Source: Athripsodes cinereus (Eukaryota > Arthropoda > Insecta > Trichoptera > Leptoceridae). Taken from it: 64,000 nucleotides of DNA. The notes under the pieces were generated by a model. It was not told the DNA's origin and did not search any database. It worked only from the letters and a program-made list of their open reading frames with translations. The position numbers were made by a program, and so were the translations under genes. Positions within the stretch are counted from its first letter, which is position 1. Every line of letters starts with the position of its first letter. Of this stretch, positions 22,906-35,230 are shown in pieces. Where the stretch lies: NCBI GenBank assembly GCA_947579605.1, contig OX388318.1, positions 1,674,001 to 1,738,000 of the forward strand, read 5' to 3'.

Positions 22906-24540
22906 GGTGAATGCATCAAAATTAAATTTACGAGTTTTCTACTTATATTCACGTAATTATACAGTTTTTTACCCAAGAAATGATAATATGATAATGAAAT
23001 GATAATTACTAACGTAAACTAACCTACAAATCAGTCAAACGTAAAAAATTGTGACACGTAAAACACGTATAAAAAAATACAACTAATTAATTTTGTAGAA
23101 CAAAAAAACATAAAATTCACCGGATTCTTATTCTTGAAGTCAGATACTACATATCTACATAAAAATAATTAAAAATAATCGAGGTTTAGATACGTTTACA
23201 TAGTCTGAAAAAAAACGGTAGGTATCAATTATTTATTTCTTTATTTTGGACAATAAACGGCATTTGCCTTTTATAATACATGACAAATTTACTTCATTAT
23301 ACAGCTTTCAAACATCAAAAAATGTATGCACATAAATTGGGTATGTGTATATTTTTTATTGTAACGTAGAGAGGTTTAATTAAAAAAAAAATCACACTTG
23401 TGAAGTACCTATTATATTATGATGGTATAGATAAATAAAAAAAGCAATAAAATAAAATATAAAAACATACAAATTTCGATGATTCAGCAATTCCAACTTC
23501 ATCGTGAACTGTCAACAATAAATGAAAACAAAAGTCTTTATTCCGAAAATATTATTAATCACAAGGCAATTAAAAAATATTGCGAAAAAATATTATTAAT
23601 TAAAACAGTTGAATATCGATATTCACAGAAATAATAAAAAAACTTTTAATATGAGAAAGAAAAAAAAACACTTTTTGTTCAAATATTATTCACGATATTT
23701 CATTAGACACAAAAAAAATTAAATACGATTTTTAAAATGTAATAAACATTATTATTCGAAAACTTTTTTTCAGAAATCGAATAAAATTTAAATCAAACAC
23801 GCGATCACATTTTGAATTTAGAATTGAAAACACTGAATATTTGAAATATTTATATTTTGAATTTCGAACACTTTTGAATTTGTATTGTAGAATATTATTA
23901 TTGTTCTATTTTTTGAAACAAGCGTTTTTTCTTCTTTATTACACACACGCCGCGGCAGCGCGGGGTCGCCGTATTGTTTTATAGATACTCGTCGGTATAA
24001 CTGAAACAACAATAATTTAATACATTGATGTATTCCAGTCTGATGGAATAATAATATTTATTATTTAAATATTTTATAATATATTACCCGTGATATTTCA
24101 GGAAGTCCTATGTGATATTTCATTATGTATGTATTATTTATTCATAGTATTTTTTTTGACAACTACTTGAGAGTATGTATTATATATTTATGGTTTATTT
24201 TTATGTTTCTTTGTATCATTTTAAAGACTTATTTTTTTAATCATTGTTTTCAATTTATCTTTTGTTTTATTTTATTGGGTTACTTGAAAGATATCGCGTC
24301 TCTGCAATAAGCTCACCCATTGTGCCAAATTATTTGTATATACCATAGTTTTTTTTTACGGTGTTCCCCACAATTTTTTTTTTATTCATTTGTTTATTCA
24401 TTCTTTACTGTATACATTGATCACTTCTTCTTTCTTGCTTTAAGGCAAAGCACCCGACTTCGAGTGATTTATGAATATACATTGATCATAATATATAATA
24501 TTTTATAGAAAAATAAAATCAAATTAGATATTATCAAGAA
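22906..24540. other. Very AT-rich stretch, nothing recognised
   Basis: Direct AATATTATTAATYA repeats near 23548 and 23593. No coding, RNA or TIR structure supported. Confidence 0.35.
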
Positions 24541-24549
24541 ACGAAGGGC

Positions 24550-24970
24550 GAGTTTATTGCAAAGGCACAACAAGTGGGATAGCCAGCAGACCATCTGCAT
24601 GTAATAAACATACGAGCAGTCCTTTTTGTGTCAAAACATAAAATAACAAACAAATAAATAAAAAAAAAACAGTTTTCTACACACGGATGTCAGTATAGCT
24701 GACGGACTTATCATAAATGTAATTTCTTACAGACAACCATTGCTGTCTCAATTTTGCTGACACAGTTCTTTTCCAAACCCTGGTTGATGAAATTCCGTAT
24801 GAAACTCCGCTACCCAATCATACCTAGGGCCTCCATAATACAAGTCTACTACGATAGCCGTTACACTACGTGGTCGGTTATTAAGGTGTAATCTTTATTT
24901 TTTGTAACACCTGCCATTTACATGTCACTCGAAAACTTACGATAAAGAGTGGAAGACCAATTTTATAGAT
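24550..24970 (-). repeat. Repeat C, interrupted copy
   Basis: The 3' part is at 24550-24650 (CAACAAGTGGGATAGCCAGC..) and the 5' part at 24900-24970 (CACCTGCCATTTACATGTCACTCG..). An unrelated roughly 250-bp insertion separates them. Confidence 0.55.
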
Positions 24971-26145
24971 AGTTTCAAGGTCAATGTATCGACGCATTTG
25001 GAATACTGTATAAATATAGTTTCATCTTTGTGTTTCCTGAATGATCCAAGAGCCAGAAAAAATAGTTTTATTAGTAGATACCAAAAATATTAATTTATCG
25101 AGTTCTATTTACCTGAAACATTATAAATAAAATAAGGAACAATATACCTTATTTCATTGTTGTTTATAAAGGTTAAAATGCTATGCTTCGTCATTTATTA
25201 TTGCTTCAAAATTTTACATTGAAATAACTAGATACGGGGGCGGAAAACCGCAAAGAAATTTGATACTTAAAATAAGCTGCATATTGTTAGAGTAGATACA
25301 ATAATAAAAAAAACAAATTAGGTCGGATATTTCCATGTTCCGTTATTGCAGCGGTCGGGGAACCGGGGAAAATTACCCCAAATGGGGTAAAAATGAAATT
25401 TTCGGAGGTTATAACAAAATTAATCTAATTTGCTATTTTAAAAACGTGTATGTATTTTTGCAATTATGTATTACAAATTATTATTTTAGTTATAAATTTT
25501 GATTGTCTCATTTTCAAAATGAGAGGTAATATCGACTTACGCAAAAATATTTTGGGGTAATTATCATTCTTATACCTTGGACAAATCTTCTTCTTTTCTT
25601 CTATTTTTCTTTTTTTTTTTTTCTTCTTTTTTTCAATTTTGGGCCGCCTATTGTAGTTGTAGTGTGTGTTTGTTTTATTTTATTTTTTTGAGAAAGAATA
25701 CTGTTATCACCGTCCCAGAACAGAGCAATCTAGTGGGACGGTGTAATTTCCCTGTCTTGCGTGAATCAATTAGCGACGTACACGGTCAGGCGGGCCGGGG
25801 GTGGCCTGATATGTGACCCTATTTTATACAAAGACCAACATACCTAATTTATCCATTTTTTGGTCCCTGTGAGAGCTGCCCCTGGCTCGCTCATCTGAGA
25901 TCCCTATAGGGAGCCCATGATGAGTTTGATAAGAAGAAAGAGTGGTATGTGTTGTCCATAATAATTTAAAATATATTGTGAAAATTGTCAAATGTACCTA
26001 TTGTAAGAGGGAAAATAAAAGAATTTCATTTCATTTCATTTCGTAATGTAAAAAAATTCGGTTGCTGTTTTAATGGAAGAAATCACTATATAGTGATAAT
26101 CTCGCCACTACATATCGTTCTAGTATTTGATTTTGATTTTTTAAA
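24971..26145. other. No gene recognised; short inverted motif
   Basis: GGGGAAAATTACCCCAAA (25367) and TTTGGGGTAATTATC (25552) could be the ends of a roughly 200-bp MITE. The poly-pyrimidine run at 25580-25635 is simple sequence. Confidence 0.3.
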
Positions 26146-26200
26146 GATATATCTGGGTTTTTGTTATAAACCCAAATACAACCTTGTACCTATACATAAT
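26146..26200 (-). mobile_element. SINE B tail fragment
   Basis: AGATATATCTGGGTTTTTGTTATAAACCCAAATACAACCTT matches the SINE B 3' body; the head is missing. Confidence 0.6.
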
Positions 26201-26354
26201 TAGGTACCTTTATATTTTTTTGAAAACACTGTTTTTGAATGATGGCGTGCTAAAGGTATAAATAAATAAAATTATTAATGTTAACGTAGATAACATATTG
26301 ACTGGCACTTTAAATATAAATTGAAATACCGGGTCTCAGTTTTAAAAAAAAAAA

Positions 26355-28058
26355 CTGAAAACCATACTGTCTTTGATCTATACCACCAATTGTTTGCGAC
26401 TCAGTAGTTTCTTAAAAACAATTGGTGGTATAGATCAAAGACAGTATGGTTTTCAGAAGGCTAGTAATACCACAGGGGCTTTAACAGACGCTACAGAATA
26501 TATAAATGGAAAATTAGATAGTGGTAATTATGTTATTGCAGTGTTTGTTGATTTGTCGAAAGCATTCGACACAGTAGATCACAGCACATTATTGAGAACA
26601 CTTCATAATTTAGGTATTAGAGGAAAAACACATGATCTCATTTGTAGTTATCTACAAAATAGAACTGTGGCTACCAAGATTAATGATAAAATAAGTAGTT
26701 TTGAAAAAATTGACATAGGTGTACCACAAGGATCCATCTTGGGTCCACTACTCTATCTTCTCTATATAAATAACTTACAATATCAATGTCTTTCGGCAAA
26801 ATATTACGTATATGCAGATGACACCTTATTAATATATAGTGGTATGGACCCAACACATCTTGAACAAGAAATCAACGAGGATCTTGATAGATATGTGTCG
26901 TGGCTACATTCAAACTTTTTGACCATTAATGAAAATAAAACCAATTACTTGCTATTTTCTCAAAAAAATAAACCATCTATTAACTTAAATATTACAGTAA
27001 ATGGCGTACACATAGAAAATAAAAACACTGTCAAATATTTAGGACTTGACATGGACAACAAACTCGACTGGGCCGTACACGTAAGAAACAAAATTGACAA
27101 ATTGTCACCTATAATAGGAGTAATGAGACGAAGTGATGTGTTCAGCAGTAATGTCAAACATTTATTATACAACTCCTATATCTTACCCCATATAATGTAC
27201 GGTCTTGTAGTTTGGTCTCAATGCAGCGTTCAACAAAAAACATCAATTCAAAGATTGATGAATAAAGCATTGAAACAAATATTTGGACTACACAGATTAA
27301 CTAGAACTGACGAATTGTATAAAAAAACACAAAAATTTAGACTTGAAGAGCTTATATTTGCTGAAAAAGCAAAACATCTCTTCAAAATTAAGAATCATTT
27401 AATAAAATCAGAACAAACACTTACGACTAGTAATGACGTACATACATACAATACAAGAAACATAAACGACTTACGAGTTAACATTCCTCGAACAAACAGA
27501 AAAAGATTTGGTTTTCTTCATTCGGCAATCAAAATTTTCAACAGCCTACCAACTAAATTACAAAATAGCCCTTCTTTGTACAATTTCAAAAAAGAACTTA
27601 AAAAACATATGAAAACTACCTTAATACAAAATCATAATATAAATTAGCATAAATCTTTATAAATTCACATAAATATGTGTGCGAGGGCGTGTGTGAGAGA
27701 GTATGCGGGTGTGTTGTGTTTTTAATGAAATAGCTTTCAAATGTATTAGCATTGGATATATTTTCTTAAAGTTTATTATTTAGGTTTTGTATAAATAACA
27801 GTAGGTATAATGTAATTTGTAAAAGAATAGTTTGTAGAAATAGTTTTCAAATTTGTATGCATTTGATTTGTTTTATATTTAATATGTCCCTACTCTCCTA
27901 ATACCAGTAAACTTTTTACTGTTTGGAGAGTGAGAAAAAAAAAATTGTTACTTATTAGATATATTAAGGTTATGTATTACTTATTGTTATAGTTTGTCTT
28001 ATGTACTTAAATAAATAAATAATAAATAATAAAAAATAAAAAAATAAAAAAAAAAAAA
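26355..28058 (+). mobile_element. LINE with intact RT ORF and 5' foldback
   Basis: A 5'-truncated non-LTR element. A 41-bp inverted copy of its own first bases (26355-26395) precedes the real start at 26416, separated by a 20-bp spacer. The RT ORF runs to 27647. The 3' UTR includes a hairpin, CTCTCC..ACTGTTTGGAGAG (27893-27930), and ends in AATAAATAAATAATAAA plus an A-rich tail (28008-28058). High ORF integrity implies a recent insertion. Confidence 0.88.
26416..27647 (+). CDS. LINE reverse transcriptase, C-terminal about 410 residues, open
   Basis: Motifs in order: IDQRQYGFQKASNTTGALTD, FVDLSKAFDTVDH, GVPQGSILGPLLYLLYIN, catalytic YADD (26811-26822), VKYLGLDMDNKLDW (RT7 region), LPHIMYGLVVWS, and the C-terminal HTYNTR and FNSLPTKLQ. 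The upstream Met (26373) lies in the foldback arm and is not native. No stops or frameshifts; the endonuclease and RT fingers are missing, so it cannot be autonomous. Confidence 0.9.
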
Positions 28059-29344
28059 CACCTATACAAAATATTATATTCTTTCATAAATTCTATGTGG
28101 TATTAAAGAGAGTGTTAAAGCAGGCTCAGACATGTTTTTTTGTAATTGTTCAAAGTGTAATAACAAAATACACAAAATTCAAATTCAATGTGTGTGTAGT
28201 TTATTTTATTATTTAAATAAGTATACCTATTTTGAATTCTAACAAAAAAATATACTTACTTATCGTACAAACAGCTCAAGTGAGGGTGTCTTGGAATGTA
28301 TTTCAAATCCACATTACATTTTTTCCTAACCTTTTTTTTAATTTGGAATTATTATAAAAGCCGTTTTTGCTAAGAAAATATTTATTAAATAAATTATTCA
28401 AAACGACGAGACAAAAAAAAACAAGTTTCTTGATAAAATATGGAAAACCAATCAAACATCTAGACAATAATATTGTGCCAAAAATAACCATAAATACGTA
28501 CTTTTCACTTCTTTTGATTGCCTTTTACACAGTTTTACATTGTGTAAACATGTATATAAGTGAGTATTTTTTCTTTTTTTTATAATATTGCCGATGCACC
28601 CTTGTTTGGATGCTTTCTGCCTTTTAAAATCATAGATTTCTTAATTCATCTTCCAACTATAGATAAAATTAATTAGGTCAATCAAGAGCAAATGTGATCA
28701 ATACCTCAAAGTAAAATGAAATTTCTTACAACAAAATCAAACAACATTCGATGCGCACCTTATCTAAACCAAGGTGGGTATTCTACATTCCGAAGGGATT
28801 AATACAAATCACCGCGATCCCGAAATGGGCAAGTGAGTTCTGCCTTCTGTTAAAGAGGTGGTGGGTTCTTTCTGAGGGATTGAAGGTCGGATTTGTCTCT
28901 TTATATTTGAATGTGCCAATAGATTTAGAAAACTGAATATTATCATTGGGGAGATTATCTCAAATTCTGATAATGTAGGTATATGGTGAAAAATTATGAG
29001 TAAAAATATGTATTATGAGATGAAAATTCTGGAAGCCGATTATTTTGGGATCTTAACGATAGATCATGGGAAGAAAGAGGAACAAATATTTTGACGAGAT
29101 ATCGAATTAGTAAGCAGTTGAACTGCTTGTAACATACATGCAAGTTGCCAATTCTCTCTGCATATTGAATCATTGCTAAGAATGACATCCGAAACAATCC
29201 ATTTGTCCCTTCTCAAATCGATAAAAGCAAATTTTATTATTCTCTAATAACTATCTTCTTCCTGACGATTTCCTAACATTTAGAGACTGTTTTTGGCACA
29301 AATCATCCTTGTAGGATGCACAGCCATAAGTGAAGAAAAAAAAT
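28059..29344. other. No gene recognised; dispersed repeat L at the end
   Basis: 29226-29340 (TTATTATTCTCTAATAACTAT, TTTAGAGACTGTTTTTGGCAC, CATCCTTGTAGGATGC) recurs at 56788-57262 and is called repeat L here. The rest (28.1-29.2 kb) shows no recognisable feature. Confidence 0.4.
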
Positions 29345-29535
29345 ACATGCAAGTTGTACTTTCTTTACCACTAAAGTAAAGATGTTCAGGGGAGGTGGCA
29401 TGCCTTATATCACTGAGTTGTATAGATATTCATTGTCATATTTAGTAAGATTTTACAAACATCTGTCTGTCTCTTACAAGCATTCGAAAACTTACTGATA
29501 AGAGTGAGAGACCTGATCTTCACTAGGAACTCCAC
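29345..29535 (-). repeat. Repeat C, diverged
   Basis: ACATGCAAGTTGTACTT, GTTCAGGGGAGGTGGCATGCC and CATTCGAAAACTTACTGATAAG match the body in minus orientation. The tail is lost against repeat L. Confidence 0.5.
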
Positions 29536-30119
29536 GGGATAAAACTTATTTTACCTTCGTATGTAAATGCCTGTAACAAAATTTATTTGTACTTCATTAT
29601 GTTTTAAGAGGTAAAAACCCTTGGACCTTTACATATATGTACGTGTAGGTGTACGTTGCTATTTTTAAACAAATAATTTCTCTTCCTTTATAAATATAAC
29701 AAAGAGGATATGTTTCTCCTTAAGTAGCTACATAATCTTTCAGTGGGAGTTTTCTGAAAGATTTATTATTTTTTAACAATATAACTGTACCTATATTAAA
29801 AATTGTTTTTCGAAGCGATAAAAATAAATTTAAAATCCATCAAAAGAATTTGTAGTTTGTGATTTTTAAATTATTCAAATTCATTTTGACACAAGGTAAG
29901 ATTTAAAAGATTTATTTTCTCAAATGTCTGAAAATAGGAATATAAGATTCTCCGTCTATCAATAGAACTCCCAATCTTCTCCATTGTAAGTTTTCGAGTA
30001 TCTTCTTGGTAAAGCGCCCTATTATTGTTTTTTTTAATACAAACATCATTGTTAAAAAATCGTTGTTCCATATTGGCCTAAATCACTCGCAAACGAGTGG
30101 ACGGCCTTGAGAAGAATAG

Positions 30120-30290
30120 AATAGATAAAGCAGGTATTCGAAAAAGATCACGTATAAAACTTTAACATTTTAAAATTAGCGGTTTGAAAAATGGCACTCA
30201 TACTGAATGTCTTATTATGAATGATACAAAAAGGACGACCTGCATGTTACTACATAATATATTACATGCAGACAGTAGTCTGATTAATGA
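30120..30290 (+). repeat. Repeat C, degenerate
   Basis: GGTATTCGAAAAAGATC, ACTGAATGTCTTA and ACATGCAGACAGTAG follow the family order, strongly diverged. Confidence 0.35.
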
Positions 30291-30413
30291 GAGGAATGTT
30301 AGGTGAAATGTTGCGAGATAGAATGAAGAATAAGGATATTAGGAAAATGAGTGGTTGCGAGAGGAGTATTATCAATGATGTTGATGATTTTGGATGATTT
30401 TATTTTATTTATG

Positions 30414-30690
30414 ACGCCGTTTTACAGTCTCCAGACCGTCTCAAGGGCGCCAGTGAAGAGTTCAGTTTTTAATTTGCCTCTGAAGCTAGTGGCCGTCTGA
30501 CCATCTCTCAGCAGCACCGGTAGGCGATTCCACATAACTGGTCCAACAACACCAAAGGCCCTCTCGTAGAAGTTGGACTTACCGGCTCTATTGGGCTCAG
30601 TAAGTCTATTCACGGCCAGTTCAATACTGATAACAAGACGATTCTTACAAGGATCATTACAGCTGAAGGCCAATTCGATCCCAGAAGAAA
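30414..30690 (-). pseudogene. LINE 3' end: RT C-terminus (family D)
   Basis: The minus strand encodes ELAVNRLTEPNRAGKSNFYE and RAFGVVGPVMWNRLPVLLRD, then GKLKTELF. This is the C-terminus of a CR1/Jockey-like LINE. Then GGCGCCCTTGAGACGG..AAAACGGCGTC and an A/T-rich tail. Related pieces are at 38.93, 44.7, 54.95 and 58.57 kb. Confidence 0.72.
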
Positions 30691-30699
30691 AAATATCGT

Positions 30700-30905
30700 G
30701 GATAGAATGCGTGTAATAATGTTGCGATGGTATAGACATGTGAAGCGAATCCACGATGAAAGGGTACCGAAGAGGATGTATTTATCTGAAAGAGGGGTTG
30801 TGTGAAAGCGCGGAGAATAACTTAATTTGATCACGTGGATCAAATTTTCAAGGACAGACGCATGATAAGTAGAGACAAATTCATGTAAGAGTGCCCCGCT
30901 CATAG
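30700..30905 (+). pseudogene. LINE RT C-terminal fragment, plus strand
   Basis: Plus-strand pieces VIMLRWYRHVKRIHDERVPK and FKDRRMISRDKF resemble RT C-termini (LRW.GHV.RM.DER..KR). It overlaps the end of the minus-strand family D fragment, so two insertions abut here. Confidence 0.5.
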
Positions 30906-31027
30906 GTAAATGATTACTAACACATCCACAGCGATGCTACTCGGTTACAAATACAATCACGTGTCCTGTAAAACAGATTACCGGTGACTATGTGGGTAGC
31001 GGTGCTAGGGCACTTTTAAAAAAAGTC

Positions 31028-31140
31028 TGAAATAAACCAGTGTGCATTTATGAGAAACTGGATGAATGTAGAGGAAACATGGCGTTCTGTTCTCTCTGCA
31101 TACCCCACCTGTGACACGATTTGACGGTAAAGATAGATAG
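31028..31140 (+). mobile_element. LINE 3' fragment (family M)
   Basis: GAGAAACTGGATGAATGTAGAGGA and GTTCTCTCTGCATACCCCA match the intact 3' end at 56820-57160, followed by a GATAGATAGATA tail. A repeat C 3' end follows at 31147-31197. Confidence 0.55.
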
Positions 31141-31496
31141 ATAAATACTGGCTAGGTCATTTGTGGGGTATGCTGTGATAGTATAGTGGTAGTAAGTAGT
31201 TGTAATTTTTTTTTGTTTTTTTAAAATGACTTTGTTTTTTACATATAATGAGATTTTTCAATAGCCACCTATGTACATCTTGTGTTTTTCAATTTATGGG
31301 TAGGAATCCATGCACATTATTAAATATTGCGGTTTTAAATGGGCTTCAGTGACCTTTTGAATATCTATATATCGACTGTCCAGGACCCATAACTCAACAA
31401 GTCAAAATTGTCCAAAATTTATATTTTATTTGTATTACACACAGTCAACGCCACTTTTCTAATTCCACGTTATTATTATCGTGTTTTTATTACAAT

Positions 31497-32039
31497 TAGT
31501 GTTGTGGAATTCTCAAGAAATAATTTGTCGAGAAATTTACCGAGAAATTTCTCGGTAAATTTCTCGAACTAGAGAGTTTTCCGAGATTTTTTTTTATTTT
31601 TTATTTTACAGTATAATAATAATTAATACTTCATTCAATCAATTAATAACAATGTACAAATGTTGAGACAATTTATCACCAATATGGCTACAATTAATTA
31701 TGGAAAAAAAAAAAAATGTAAGGTACCTACATAGAAAAAGTGCTAGTTACTGATGAAAAATCTTGATGTTTGACACCCCACATACCCATATTTAAGTTTA
31801 AAAAAAATTTCAGGTACGTACATGGAAAAAAGTGTTAATAACCTCTGATTTGGGCCTTAATCAGCCCCACAAATTTTTGGATCAATAAGGTTGGCTGCGA
31901 AGTGTATTGGGCGAAAGGTCATAATACCACTAAGAAAAATTATGGAGAGAAATTTCTCTTCCATCAGAGGAGAAATTCTCGGAGAAATTTCTCGTTCTCG
32001 AGAAATTTCTCTGGAGAATTTTCTCTTCTCACATCACTA
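31497..32039. mobile_element. hAT MITE with perfect 8-bp TSD
   Basis: TSD ATTACAAT at 31489-31496 and 32040-32047. Ends TAGTGTTGTGGAA and CACATCACTA. The interior is filled with GAGAAATTTCTC palindromes near both ends (31530-31565, 31950-32020). No ORF. Confidence 0.85.
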
Positions 32040-32499
32040 ATTACAATTCATTGGATTGGTCTGCAACGAGTTTAGATTTTCTTCTCCATACCAAAATTAC
32101 AAAAATAGCCATATAAAATATTCCTAGAATATAAGATATTTCTACTTGTTGAGTTATGGAGCTGGACAGCCGTTATGTCCGTCCATGTGTATCTTTACAA
32201 TATACCCATTGCACATACATTTTACCAAACAAGCGATATGGGAACAGATTCCCTCTATACAAACTTACACCCTTTAAACGTATTGCTATTAAAGGTATTT
32301 TTTTTTATACATATATATGTATTTATTTATTTTATTCTTCTTACACTTTATCATTCATACAACAAAATCAACAAATCACATAACATAAGAAAAAATGTGA
32401 TGATATGCAGTGACGAGATTATCACTATATAGTGATTTTTTCAATCTAACCACGTCACATTAACACTAAACACGAATAAATAAATATGTAAATATAAAT

Positions 32500-32900
32500 A
32501 TTCATTCAAGAAAAGATTGACATTCAGTAAGGGTGGCAAATCTAATATAATTTTTTTTATTTATTTTTATTTATTAATTTTATACTTTTACACGGCAGAG
32601 CCTTTTACATGTTAAAAACAATAAAAACAACAATAACAATTTGACAGACGATGACAAAAATACAGCTTGTAGCAGCATGCACATAAATTGATGAAGAAAA
32701 ATTATGCGAGTATTCCTTAATTAAACTTAATATGTAGGTACAAAAAAAAATTAAATTGAAAATGAGATGAATAGTCAAACAATACTGAAAAATAATAAAA
32801 TGAGTCTGTTTTAAAAGGGATGTTTTTTTGAAAATCTGCCTTTTAAAGGAAACTAACTGAAAAAATTGGGAGACCTATTCATTAACAAGACCCATTGTAT
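32500..32900 (-). mobile_element. Repeat C copy interrupted by a LINE 3' tail
   Basis: Repeat C pieces flank (CATTCAGTAAGGGTGGCAAATC at 32521; CTGCCTTTTAAAGGAAAC at 32836). Between them 32555-32815 carries TTTATTTATT then CACGGCAGAGCCTTTTACATG, the A-rich tail end of the LINE family also seen at 34316 and 48612. Confidence 0.5.
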
Positions 32901-33104
32901 AATTAGCACATTCCGAATGCCTTTTTTTCTATGGTACAGAGAAAATGTTGTGTGAGCTATTTAGTATAGTGGCTACAGTTTAATTAACAGCTGTTCAGTT
33001 CTCGCCATCTTTACATTTAAATATAAGTATAAATTTTTATTGCCGTATAAAATCTAATTTTAAAACCAATAATATTGATCTTTAATACCTACCAATAATA
33101 TTAA

Positions 33105-33355
33105 TCTACTAAACCATCTCGGCATTCCTTACAAATGGCAAGGCCAGTAGAACAGCTGAATATAATAAACATGCAGATTGTCCTGTATGTGTCAAAAAAA
33201 GTAAGACTTCAGGATGGGTGGCAAGCCTCATCGCTAAATTGTAGATGTTGCATAATATGTTTTATACGTGATACTTTACGTACAACTGCCTCTTACAGAA
33301 TACTCTAGAACTTATAGAAAATAGTGAGACACCTTTTTCTAATTACCCGGAACGG
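33105..33355 (-). repeat. Repeat C copy
   Basis: CTACTAAACCATCTCGGCAT, CAGGATGGGTGGCAAGCC and TACAGAATACTCTAGAAC in family order, minus orientation, near full length. Confidence 0.6.
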
Positions 33356-34315
33356 TGAATAAAAAATACGCTTATTAAAATAATATACAAGTTTTTTTTT
33401 TATTTTATAAAATAATGTACAAAAATTAAGAAAAAATATCACATACCATGTATTCTTATTCCACAGATCGATAAAAAAAACTGTTCATCGAACGAGCGGT
33501 AAATTTTAAATTTTAAATTAGGAATAAAATGTTACCTGGCACGTCCATAGACAACGTCCTATAATAGACGAAGCAGAAACCAAATTCAACATTTGTCTTT
33601 AATATATACACAGATTAAATAATATGAAACTGTCATTTTTAACAATTTAATAAAAAATGTATAAACCAACTTCAGTTCTTCATTTGTAGAAAAAAACACA
33701 ATATTGTTTTTAGTACTAAAAAATCTCAAAAAATAAAAACAAAATATTTGTTGTTTTTGTTTTGTTGTTATAACTTCAACATGTTTATTTTCTGTAGTTA
33801 GTTTTACACTCATTAAATTTAAAATAATTTCAATTGTTTTATTTGGTGATTTTTTTAAATTCTTATTTTAAATTATCGTAGAATATTTTATATCAAACAT
33901 TCTTCAAACGCGTAACGCCACCTACCCGTACGAAATGTAAACGATAACTGAAATACTGAAGCTCGCTGAAATATTAATGTCTCAAATATAGTTCGTATCT
34001 AGATTATGTTCGTAATATTATGCTTACTTGTGGGAAAATAAACATTATGCTTTGAATTTTTTGACACAATTAAAAACAGGAATAATATAAAATCTTATAG
34101 AAACCTTGATTTCGATAGTGAAAAAATATTGAGTTGAACTATACATTATACAACTTTCAAAAATTTCAAATCATGTGATAAGTATGTCATAGAGGAATTA
34201 GGAAAGTTACCTAGATTTAATTAAAAGTACCTACTCTTAACCAAGCCTTGAGACGATTCACAAGCGTCGAGACTCTGTGTTGTGCACTCCTAAATGAAGT
34301 TCACATGTGTATGTG
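33356..34315. other. AT-rich, nothing recognised
   Basis: A small minus-strand open frame at 33586-33813 is low-complexity and has no family signal. Confidence 0.35.
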
Positions 34316-34480
34316 TATCATTTATTTATTTATACATCCACGGCGTGAGCCTTTTACAATATGTTAAAATATAAAACAAAAACAAAACATAATTCTCATT
34401 TACAACACAGTTAGAACAGAACAACAACTGGCGAAGAACAAATACAATTGGAAATCAAACTATAACAATCATAAAATTAG
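34316..34480 (-). mobile_element. LINE 3' tail
   Basis: TTTATTTATTTATACATCCACGGCGTGAGCCTTTTACA is the (TAAA)n end plus conserved 3' UTR of the LINE family whose coding part is kept at 49155-49721. Confidence 0.55.
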
Positions 34481-35094
34481 TACCTAGTTAATACCTATTC
34501 AAATAGGTTAACTATTGGTGAGCGTGATCAATTTGGAATGATTAATCTAGAGTGGTTCAAAATATGATGAAAATAAACATGTTTTACCCAATTATTTTTC
34601 GTGTATAAAAAATATTATTCCAAATCAATATTCAGTTATACTATTTTTGAGAATTTCTGTAAATGTATACGTTTTTTTTTTGTATTGGACTACTTTTTTA
34701 ATACACAAATTTCTCATACCTTTTATGGCGGGACATTTCAAAGGACAAACAAAATTTTTATTAAACAACTAAATTTTACAAATGAGTCGTTCAGTATCAA
34801 AAACATCAATCTGTCAATTTTGTGAAAATTGACTTAACAACAAGAATATTATGTTCCAGTTCTCAAGGATTTTTTATTTCCCCGAAAGATTTATTATTTC
34901 AAATTAACTTTACGTACAACAGTTCCCTTTATTTATGGACGCAAATTGCAATTTTTTTTTCTGTATCCACTAAGGTAAATAACTTGCTTGTCACATCTCT
35001 CGGTTTGCTAAGCTTTTTATTCTTGAAGCTTTAAATAACTATTGAAATTAACTCTTATCGTCCCATATCAGTAATTAAAATTTCTTTAAAATAT

Positions 35095-35096
<2 letters not shown>

Positions 35097-35164
<68 letters not shown>

Positions 35165-35230
35165 TATATCTGGGTTTTGTTATAAACCCAAATACAACCT
35201 TATACACCTTTCACACTAAGCTAATATAAT
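35097..35230 (-). mobile_element. Truncated SINE B with 61-nt poly(A) tail
   Basis: T61 at 35097-35157 is followed by AAAAAGATATATCTGGGTTTTG..CACCTTTCACACTAAGCTAA, the SINE B 3' body read in reverse. The long uninterrupted tail suggests a young insertion. The head is missing. Confidence 0.75.
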
